Shown here: one piece after another, positions 1 to 5,153 of the stretch | How positions within the stretch are numbered: position 1 is the first letter of the stretch | How the letters are laid out: each line of letters begins with the position of its first letter | Assembly: GCA_030040625.1 (NCBI GenBank) | Contig: JASHTI010000043.1 | Span: 1-5,153 of the forward strand | Origin: Thermoplasmata archaeon | GTDB lineage: Archaea; Thermoplasmatota; Thermoplasmata; Lutacidiplasmatales; UBA184 | Direction of reading: 5' to 3' | Length of the DNA stretch: 5,153 bases | Notes under the pieces: model-generated | Told to the model about the DNA's origin: nothing | The model's database searches: none | The model's input: only the letters and a program-made list of their open reading frames with translations | Program-made: the position numbers and the translations under genes

Positions 1-99
1 GCGGCGAGCAGTCCGGCGGCTTCGGACGCGTCGAGCGTCTCGGCCGCAGCGAGCACGGCCGGCGTGCAGCCGGCGTCGTCCCCGACGAGCCCGAACCCG
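1..99 (+). other. Ala/Ser/Pro-rich low-complexity linker of the binding protein
   Basis: Residues 1-33 are almost entirely Ala, Ser, Pro, Thr and Gly, with no hydrophobic helix. The first ordered strand of the binding domain (GELNVYEPY) begins at residue 34. Such linkers usually sit between an N-terminal membrane anchor or lipid-modified cysteine and the folded domain of archaeal and Gram-positive binding proteins. It is therefore read as a tether, possibly O-glycosylated. The anchor itself is outside the window, so its type is unknown. Confidence 0.65.
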
Positions 100-3000
100 G
101 GAGAGCTCAACGTCTACGAGCCTTATCCGGGAGGGGCTACGACGGAAGACCCCGCCGTAGACTACGAGACGGTCGGTGCGGAACCGATCTTCAACACTCT
201 GGAGCCGCTGGTCACGTACAATGGAGACAATTCGACTGGTGCAACGGACGGACAGTTCGCGCCGGTCCTCGCCACGTGTGTGCCGGGCCAGGCCCAGTGC
301 ACGGCAACGTACGGCGGGAGCGGCGGCCTGAACCCGATCCCGGGATTCACCGGCGTCTTCAACGCCGAGGGTCAGGTCACGAACGTCTCGACGACGGCCC
401 CGAACTACAACGGTGCGCCGGTCTACTGGTCGTTCGTCATCGACCCCCACGCCTCGTTCTACGACTCGGGAACGTGGGAGCCGGGCGGGCTGAACTACAC
501 GGGCGTCGGCTGGTCGGTCTACCCGACCGATGTGATGTACTCGGTGGCCCGCATGGCGGCCTACTCGACCGACGCGGGCGTCGGGAGCACGGCGGGCTGG
601 CTGATGACCCAGATGCTGCTGCCCAACGGCACCGCGAAGTTCGACGACGCCCTGCACACGCCGTACAACACGACGCCGGGGAACATCCTCGGCTCGATGC
701 TGATCAACTCCTCGGCGTTCTGCCCGGGAGCGGCTCAGCAGGTGGCGCTCGGTAACGGCTGCATCACCTTCAAGGCGGACGGTGGCGGGGCCGCGTGGCC
801 CTCGTTCCTCCAGGTGGCGTCGGACGGCTTCTTCGGCGTTACCTCCTGCGGGTGGTACTCGTACACGGGCGACGCCGGCTTCCCTGGCTGGACCGTCGCT
901 GCGGGCGCTGCGGGACACGGCGATCACGGCTGCCAGCTGCCCGGTGGCAGCGGCAACTCGACCGCTTACAACCCCGGCTGGACCAGCTACCTCCACACCC
1001 TGAACACGACGGGCGTGAAGTCCTGGGACAGCTACGAAGAGAAGGTGGCGCTCGACTACCCGGCGCCGGTGCCCGCGGTCCAGTGGCACTCCGTCGGCTC
1101 GGGCCCCTACTTCATGGAGGCGACCCCGAAGGGCTCCACGCCTGGCTACACGCTGTTCCAGAACCCGTCCTACGCGCAGCCGCTCGGCTGCACGGGCACG
1201 GTCGCCAGCCTGGCCTTCACGGGCGACTGCTACCCGGCGCCGGACAACACGTACAGCCCGCCGTCGAACCCGCCGTGCGTAACCTCGGCGTACTCGACGA
1301 CCCCGGGATGCAACTACATCCCGGTCGTGTTCACGAAGTACGAGCCCAGCGACCAGGCGGGCATCACGGCCTACAAGGCCGGGACGGCCGACCTCGCGGG
1401 GATCTACGATGTGGACGCGGGTGAGATGCTGACGCTCGCCTCGGAGGGCAAGTTGAACTGGTACTCGGCGCCCTCGCTGAGCACCTTCTTCCTGCCGATC
1501 AACCTGAACTGGAGCTCGACGGCGTACAAGGCCGACGACCTTCCGGGGACGGTTAACATCCCGGCGGCGTTCTTCTCGGGCTCTGCGGCGCGTGGCTTCT
1601 TCACGCACGCCTTCCCGTACAACACGGCGGAGGCGACGGGGAACACGTTCAGCGGGATCCAGTACTTCTACATGGCTGGCGGCCCGATCGCGCAGGGAAT
1701 GGTGGACTACCCGACCAACGTCTCGTACCCCTTCCTGAGCGGTAACCCGAACACCAACCCCAGCGTCGTCGGTGGCGCCGCCTGGTGGTGGGCGCAGGGC
1801 ACGGACCCGACCTCGCCGTACTACGACGCGGAACTGGCGGCGTGCGTCAAGAAGACGTGCACGTTCCCGATCGTCGGTGAGAACGGTGCCCCGAGCCTGG
1901 ACATCCAGATCGGTGAGTACATCACCGAGATCGAGTCGCTCTCGGACAACCACATCAAGCCGTTCACCTTCGACCTGAACTTCGGTGGCCCCGGCGGGAT
2001 CATCCCCGTTCAGGACGTCAGCCCGCCCGGCTCGGGCCCGCTGCCGTTCTGGAACCTCGGATGGGCCGCAGACAACTTCGAGCCGTGGGACTACCTCGGC
2101 CCGCTCGGCTACCCGAACGGCACGTACACCTACAGCGACGCGGTCGAGGAGCAGCTCCTTTCGGGGACGGCGTACGACAACCCGACGGCTTGCGGTCACA
2201 GCACCAAGACTCTCGCCAACCTGCTCTACTGGGCGGGCCAGGCGGAGATGCCGAGTGACTGCCAGGGCGTCGCGTACAACCTGGTGATGGAGTACTTCGG
2301 TCCAGAGACCCACGCGGGCGGCAGCCTCGAAGCGGCGTACAACTACGCCATCCAGGCGATCCTGGCGAACCTCAACCTGTACGTCTACTTCGGACAGGCG
2401 AACGAGGTCTACACCGTGGCCCCGTGGATCGACGGCACGACCATCAACACGAACCCGACGATCGGCGGCGGGGACGACAACCTGTTCTTCCAGATTGGCT
2501 ACGTGCCGCCCGAGCAGAGCGTCACGTTCAGCCAGAGCGGCCTGCCCACGGGCGGGACCTGGAAGGTCGGTGCGGGCTCGCCGGTGACGACCAAGAACGG
2601 GACCTCCTCGGTGAGCTCCCTGCAGTTCTACGAGACGGCCGGAACGGTGCCGTTCTCGGTGGTCGGCTCGAACGGGGTCGTGACGGGCGTGACCGGGACC
2701 GGTGTGACGTGCAACGCGAAGTTCACGGTGTGCTCGGTGGCTGTGACCGGGACCACGGCGGTCTCGATCACGTTCGGCACGCTGCCGGCCTCTACGAACC
2801 AGACCCTGCAGTTCGAGCCGGTGAACTTGGCGCCCGGAACCGCTTGGACGGTCTCGATCGTTCAGACGGGCAAGGGCGCGACCGGCTCGGCCAGCAACGG
2901 TACCACCGCTCCGGGCGACATCAACTTCGTGGTTCCGGGTAAGACGACCTGGAAGTACACGGTGACGGCGACCGGGCTGTGGAAGGGTAACGTGAAGGGC

Positions 3001-3687
3001 GTCGTGAAGGTCGGCTCGGCGGAGTTGACGAAGCAGATCAACTTCGTCCAGCTCTTCGACAAGGTGACGTTCTCGGAGACCGGGCTCGCCAAGGGAACCT
3101 CGTGGGGCGTCGACATCGCCGGCGTCCCGGCTACCTCTGGCGGGAACGCCTTCGGCTACCTGAACACCACCTCGACGAAGGCATCGTTGAAGGTGACGCT
3201 GCCGTACGGTCTGTACTACTACGTGGTCACGAACGAGACCATCCCGGGCTCGTCGAACCAGTACGTGGTCGCTCCGAACTCGTGGCTGTCGCCGGGCGCC
3301 CTGACGATCGGCTCGACCAAGGGCCAGGTCATCAAGACCACCTACGGCGCGGACAAGGTGATCTTCAGTGGCAAGGGCCTGAAGAAGGGCACCTCGCTGG
3401 ACATCAGTGTCAGCGAGACGATCGTTCCGGGCAACGCGACCTCGCCGGGCGTCTACATCAACGAGAGCCAGGTCGTGACCAAGCCTACGGCCACGTTCGA
3501 GCTGCCTTTCGGCTGGTGGAACTGGACGGCCTCGGCGACGGGCTACACGACGACGACGCCTTCGGGCTCGTTCAACGTGACGGCCACGCACCCGGCGATC
3601 ACGGTGAAGATCACCTTCACCGCCTCGCCGGTCGGCTACGCCGCGGCGCCGGCTCCGGCCGGTGCGCGCGTGAGCCGCGCGGAGTAA
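1..3687 (+). CDS. ABC transporter extracellular solute-binding protein, family 5 (peptide/nickel type), with four C-terminal repeats; 5'-partial
   Basis: Captures a ligand (oligopeptide or other small solute; identity not readable) outside the cell for an ABC importer. The frame is open from base 1 to TAA at 3685-3687, giving 1228 residues; residues here count from the first base. Residues 1-33 are an Ala/Ser/Pro linker, so start and signal/anchor lie upstream; the GTG at 64 is internal. Family landmarks: E61-PIFNTLEPLVTYNG, FVIDPHASFYDSG (145-157), TDVMYSVAR (176-184), GSGPYF (366-371), GTADL (461-465), ARGFFTHAF (530-538) and LGWAADNFEPWDYL (686-699). The binding domain spans about 34-840, well above the usual 500-600 residues, so it carries insertions. 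Four repeats of 87-97 residues follow, then a short Ala/Pro tail. No C-terminal membrane helix is present, so anchoring must be N-terminal. It has 16 cysteines in serial pairs, about 20 N-x-S/T sequons and only 4 arginines. A DppB-like permease follows. The family call is firm; ligand and lineage are inferred. Confidence 0.9.
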   Translation, partial: AASSPAASDASSVSAAASTAGVQPASSPTSPNPGELNVYEPYPGGATTEDPAVDYETVGAEPIFNTLEPLVTYNGDNSTGATDGQFAPVLATCVPGQAQCTATYGGSGGLNPIPGFTGVFNAEGQVTNVSTTAPNYNGAPVYWSFVIDPHASFYDSGTWEPGGLNYTGVGWSVYPTDVMYSVARMAAYSTDAGVGSTAGWLMTQMLLPNGTAKFDDALHTPYNTTPGNILGSMLINSSAFCPGAAQQVALGNGCITFKADGGGAAWPSFLQVASDGFFGVTSCGWYSYTGDAGFPGWTVAAGAAGHGDHGCQLPGGSGNSTAYNPGWTSYLHTLNTTGVKSWDSYEEKVALDYPAPVPAVQWHSVGSGPYFMEATPKGSTPGYTLFQNPSYAQPLGCTGTVASLAFTGDCYPAPDNTYSPPSNPPCVTSAYSTTPGCNYIPVVFTKYEPSDQAGITAYKAGTADLAGIYDVDAGEMLTLASEGKLNWYSAPSLSTFFLPINLNWSSTAYKADDLPGTVNIPAAFFSGSAARGFFTHAFPYNTAEATGNTFSGIQYFYMAGGPIAQGMVDYPTNVSYPFLSGNPNTNPSVVGGAAWWWAQGTDPTSPYYDAELAACVKKTCTFPIVGENGAPSLDIQIGEYITEIESLSDNHIKPFTFDLNFGGPGGIIPVQDVSPPGSGPLPFWNLGWAADNFEPWDYLGPLGYPNGTYTYSDAVEEQLLSGTAYDNPTACGHSTKTLANLLYWAGQAEMPSDCQGVAYNLVMEYFGPETHAGGSLEAAYNYAIQAILANLNLYVYFGQANEVYTVAPWIDGTTINTNPTIGGGDDNLFFQIGYVPPEQSVTFSQSGLPTGGTWKVGAGSPVTTKNGTSSVSSLQFYETAGTVPFSVVGSNGVVTGVTGTGVTCNAKFTVCSVAVTGTTAVSITFGTLPASTNQTLQFEPVNLAPGTAWTVSIVQTGKGATGSASNGTTAPGDINFVVPGKTTWKYTVTATGLWKGNVKGVVKVGSAELTKQINFVQLFDKVTFSETGLAKGTSWGVDIAGVPATSGGNAFGYLNTTSTKASLKVTLPYGLYYYVVTNETIPGSSNQYVVAPNSWLSPGALTIGSTKGQVIKTTYGADKVIFSGKGLKKGTSLDISVSETIVPGNATSPGVYINESQVVTKPTATFELPFGWWNWTASATGYTTTTPSGSFNVTATHPAITVKITFTASPVGYAAAPAPAGARVSRAE
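2518..3639 (+). repeat. Four tandem beta-type protein repeats (about 90 residues each) at the C-terminus of the binding protein
   Basis: The repeats begin near residues 840, 933, 1020 and 1117. Opening motifs are VTFSQSGLPTGGTWKV, LQFEPVNLAPGTAWTV, VTFSETGLAKGTSWGV and VIFSGKGLKKGTSLDI. The common pattern is V-x-F, then G-L (L only in repeat 2), then G-T-x-W-x-V; the tryptophan is lost in repeat 4. Each repeat ends on a similar strand (VSITF, KQINF, KTTYG, VKITF). Repeat 4 also has the aromatic W-x-W-T, A-T-G-Y and P-S-G-S-F segments. I associate this pattern with extracellular Thermoplasmata proteins. The fold is presumably Ig-like beta, acting as a stalk or as a module binding the cell surface or a polymer. 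The repeats are divergent at DNA level, so they are old rather than a recent duplication. Only repeat 1 has a cysteine pair (C904, C911). Confidence 0.8.
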
Positions 3688-3712
3688 GCTCGGGTCGAAG
3701 TTCCCAGGCGGA

Positions 3713-3769
3713 CTCGGCTCCCGGGGCGACCCGGGGGCCGAGCCAACCCTTTCCTTCTCTTTCTTTCCC
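3713..3769 (+). terminator. Hairpin plus pyrimidine tract, probable terminator of the binding-protein gene
   Basis: Bases 3713-3725 pair with 3730-3742 in an uninterrupted 13-bp stem (12 Watson-Crick pairs and one G-U at 3719/3736). The stem closes on a GCGA loop (3726-3729), which is of the GNRA class. Six bases further on, 3748-3769 are only C and T, mostly T in runs of two and three. The stem begins 26 bases after the stop codon. Archaeal polymerase terminates mainly on T-rich stretches, so the tract may do the stopping and the hairpin may protect the 3' end of the mRNA. The interrupted T tract makes complete termination uncertain. Confidence 0.7.
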
Positions 3770-3770
3770 G

Positions 3771-3789
3771 AAGTTTAGAATCCTAACTT
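3771..3789. promoter_or_regulatory. AT-rich imperfect dyad in the intergenic region, possible operator or alternative promoter element
   Basis: AAGTTTAG (3771-3778) and CTAACTT (3783-3789) are inverted repeats: seven pairs, one unpaired T (3775 or 3776) and a four-base centre. It stands out as an AT-rich island in GC-rich DNA. The TTTAGAAT part (3774-3781) could itself be a weak TATA-like box, giving a leader of roughly 70 bases for the permease gene. A transcription-factor site is equally possible. The call rests on the sequence alone. Confidence 0.3.
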
Positions 3790-3813
3790 GGCGGCTGTGC
3801 TTTCTCGACGGGC

Positions 3814-3821
3814 CTAAATAG
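3814..3821 (+). promoter_or_regulatory. TATA-like box of the permease gene
   Basis: CTAAATAG is the best archaeal TATA-box match close to the start codon. With the usual spacing of about 26 bases from box centre to transcription start, transcripts would begin near 3844. That leaves a leader of about 30 bases containing the ribosome-binding site. The upstream element expected to contact TFB is GC-rich and not a good match, so the promoter may be weak or regulated. It lies after the terminator, which supports independent transcription of the permease gene. Confidence 0.5.
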
Positions 3822-3831
3822 GGGCGCCCCT
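3820..3831. promoter_or_regulatory. Perfect 12-bp palindrome between TATA-like box and predicted transcription start
   Basis: AGGGGCGCCCCT is identical to its reverse complement and overlaps the last bases of the TATA-like box. In Archaea, repressors often bind just downstream of the TATA box, so the position suits an operator. The local GC content makes such palindromes less surprising, so functional confidence is limited. Confidence 0.35.
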
Positions 3832-3860
3832 CTCGCACCGGCCGCCGGGGGCCGCTCGCC

Positions 3861-3865
3861 GGAGG
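3861..3865 (+). promoter_or_regulatory. Shine-Dalgarno sequence of the permease gene
   Basis: GGAGG matches the core of the anti-Shine-Dalgarno end of 16S rRNA and lies 8 bases before ATG 3874. It would be 14 bases from the next in-frame ATG at 3880, so it selects 3874 as the start. Confidence 0.8.
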
Positions 3866-3873
3866 ACCGTTCC

Positions 3874-5153
3874 ATGCGGATGGTCACGTACATCGCCCGT
3901 CGCCTCCTCCTTCTGGTCCCCGTGATGCTCGGCGTGATCACGGTCACGTTCATCCTGTTCCAAGCGCTCCCCGTCCAGGACCAGCTCGCCTCGCACTTCG
4001 GCAACCCGCCCCGCAAGCACCCGTGCGCCTTCCTCGGCCAGTGCCCGTGCTGGTACGAGAACACCTCCTACGTCGCCGCGGACGGCAACGTCTGCACCTG
4101 CCTTGGTTCCAGCGTCCCGACCACCCGGAACGCCACCTGCACCGATCCGTTGTTCACGCGCTATCTCGACAAATTGGGCCTCAACCAGCCCGTCACGACC
4201 CAGTGGGCCGAGTTCACTTGGCGCGCCTTAACGTTACAGTGGGGTACCATCGAGAACGACACCTATCTCACGACGCAGATGTCGTTCCTCAAAGCGGTCC
4301 CGGTCACCACCGCGATCGCACGCATGTTGCCGTACACGCTCGAGCTCGCCGCGTTGTCCTTGTTCCTGATCCTTCTCGTGTCGATCCCGCTCGGGAACCT
4401 CGCGGCGGTCAACCGCAACCGGCCGGTCGACCAGGTGGCGCGGGTGATCTCGTTCTCCGGTTTCGCCATGCCGGCGTTCCTGTTAGGGTCGCTGGTCATG
4501 GCCGGCGTCGTGCTGGTGCTGTTGCCGACGACTGGCTTCACGATCCATCCCCCTTGGTGCACGGGCGGTGAGCCGATCACCTACGAATTCCTTGGTTCGT
4601 GGCCCGGCCTGGACGATCCCGCGAAATGCTACCCCGGCCTCACGCTGTTCCAGCAGGCGGCGAACGGCGGCTACCCGCTCTGGCTGAAGGACGGCTACGC
4701 CTCGCACCCGACCGGCTTCCCGACGGTCGATGCGATGATCCACGGGCAGTACTGGCTCGCCGCGGACACGATCCTCCGGCTCCTGCTGCCCGCGCTCGTG
4801 ATCGCCTTCGGCAGCATCGCGGGGATCCTCCGGTTCGTCCGCAACAGCATGCTGGAGGTCATGAACCTCGACTACGTCCGCACGGCGCGGGCGAAGGGGG
4901 TACCGGAGGCGATCGTCGCGAAGCGACACGCCGGTCGCAACTCGCTCAACGTCACGATCACGGTCCTGGGTCTCACCTTCGCGTTCTTCATCGGGGGCTT
5001 CCCGATCATCGAGGACGTCTTCCAGTTGAACGGGGTGGGCCGCATGCTCGCCTACGCGGTCGTCATCGGCAACGGCGGCGGCGTCTCCTACGCGATGATC
5101 TTCGGCTCGACGATCCTGTTCACGTACCTGGTCGTCGTCGCGAACCTGATCGT
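3874..5153 (+). CDS. dppB: ABC transporter permease, DppB/OppB family, with enlarged outer loops; 3'-partial
   Basis: One of two membrane subunits forming the channel of a peptide/nickel-type importer; the symbol denotes the family, not a proven dipeptide substrate. There are 426 complete codons and no stop before the edge. By comparison with E. coli DppB (339 residues), about 15-20 C-terminal residues are missing. Start ATG 3874 has GGAGG 8 bases upstream. The N-terminus (YIARRLLLLVPVMLGVITVTF) is typical of the family. Approximate helices: 9-29, 153-177, 189-218, 299-320, 358-382 and 408-426. The EAA loop that docks the ATPase is at 333-356 (DYVRTARAKG then RN), followed by GGFPIIEDVF and GVGRML. 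Outer loops at 30-150 and 219-298 are each about 40 residues longer than in E. coli DppB and contain all eight cysteines (51, 57, 59, 74, 76, 89; 229, 252). Sequons lie at N63, N86 and N128. It follows a matching binding protein but has its own promoter and ribosome-binding site. TTA, AAA and TAT codons, scarce upstream, suggest lower expression. Confidence 0.93.
   Translation, partial: MRMVTYIARRLLLLVPVMLGVITVTFILFQALPVQDQLASHFGNPPRKHPCAFLGQCPCWYENTSYVAADGNVCTCLGSSVPTTRNATCTDPLFTRYLDKLGLNQPVTTQWAEFTWRALTLQWGTIENDTYLTTQMSFLKAVPVTTAIARMLPYTLELAALSLFLILLVSIPLGNLAAVNRNRPVDQVARVISFSGFAMPAFLLGSLVMAGVVLVLLPTTGFTIHPPWCTGGEPITYEFLGSWPGLDDPAKCYPGLTLFQQAANGGYPLWLKDGYASHPTGFPTVDAMIHGQYWLAADTILRLLLPALVIAFGSIAGILRFVRNSMLEVMNLDYVRTARAKGVPEAIVAKRHAGRNSLNVTITVLGLTFAFFIGGFPIIEDVFQLNGVGRMLAYAVVIGNGGGVSYAMIFGSTILFTYLVVVANLI

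Noticed and set aside
64..66. GTG as start codon of the binding-protein gene
   Set aside because: The same frame is open to base 1 with matching low-complexity composition, no ribosome-binding site precedes the GTG, and starting here would leave a secreted receptor with no signal or anchor. The gene is treated as 5'-partial.
276..1424. Plus-strand open frames at 276-755 and 795-1424 inside the binding-protein gene
   Set aside because: They are out of frame with a clearly conserved family protein and translate into Arg/Gly/Pro/His-rich strings typical of shadow frames in GC-rich DNA.
3102..3821. Plus-strand open frame running from the binding-protein repeats through the intergenic hairpin
   Set aside because: Its translation is low-complexity and Arg/Gly/His-rich, it overlaps the real repeats out of frame and it crosses the predicted terminator.
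3838..3862. Short helix CCGGC/GCCGG that could partly hide the Shine-Dalgarno sequence
   Set aside because: Only five pairs over a 15-base GC-rich loop, covering two bases of GGAGG. Such pairings are expected by chance here and no riboswitch-like architecture is visible.
3617..4064. Minus-strand open frames covering the intergenic region (3617-3838 and 3783-4064)
   Set aside because: Products are rich in Arg, Pro and Gly with no recognisable domain, and both overlap conserved coding sequence on the other strand. No convincing promoter or ribosome-binding site was seen.
4023..4929. Open frames at 4023-4571 (plus) and 4483-4929 (minus) inside the permease
   Set aside because: Both are shadows of the DppB-like frame, which has the expected helices and EAA loop. 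Their translations are charged low-complexity strings.
1..5153. CRISPR array, tRNA/rRNA gene, insertion sequence or attachment site
   Set aside because: No regularly spaced DNA repeats, cloverleaf or rRNA-like segments, transposase frames or flanking terminal repeats were found. The only repeats are divergent protein-level modules.

Overview
The window most likely comes from a GC-rich archaeon of the Thermoplasmatota type. Four things point there. The first protein carries C-terminal repeats of a kind I associate with secreted Thermoplasmata proteins (pattern F-x-x-x-G-L-x-x-G-T-x-W-x-V, later a Gly-Tyr and Ser-Gly-Ser stretch, closing on a V-x-I-x-F strand). A TATA-like box lies upstream of the second gene. 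The secreted protein is dense in N-glycosylation sequons and almost free of arginine. The lineage is inferred; no marker gene is present.

Layout: (1) Bases 1-3687 hold the 3' part of a very large extracellular solute-binding protein of the peptide/nickel ABC transporter class (SBP family 5). It is open at the left edge, so the start codon and the signal or anchor segment are missing. It runs from an Ala/Ser-rich linker through a binding domain of about 800 residues into four tandem beta-type repeats. (2) Bases 3688-3873 are a 186-base intergenic region. It holds a 13-bp hairpin with a GCGA tetraloop followed by a pyrimidine tract (probable terminator), an AT-rich dyad, a TATA-like box touching a perfect 12-bp palindrome, and a strong Shine-Dalgarno sequence. 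(3) Bases 3874-5153 encode a DppB-type permease, cut by the right edge a little short of its C-terminus.

The two genes fit one importer. The binding protein captures a ligand outside the cell and delivers it to a channel of which the DppB-like protein is one half. The partner permease (DppC-like) and the ATPases (DppD/DppF-like) would be expected downstream, outside the window. The terminator and second promoter suggest that the abundant binding protein and the membrane subunits are transcribed separately. The ligand cannot be read from the sequence.

I see no novel defence, mobile or RNA system. The most notable points are the near-absence of arginine in the secreted protein (4 in 1228 residues, two of them at family-conserved positions), its serially paired cysteines, and cysteine-bearing insertions in the predicted outer loops of the permease.
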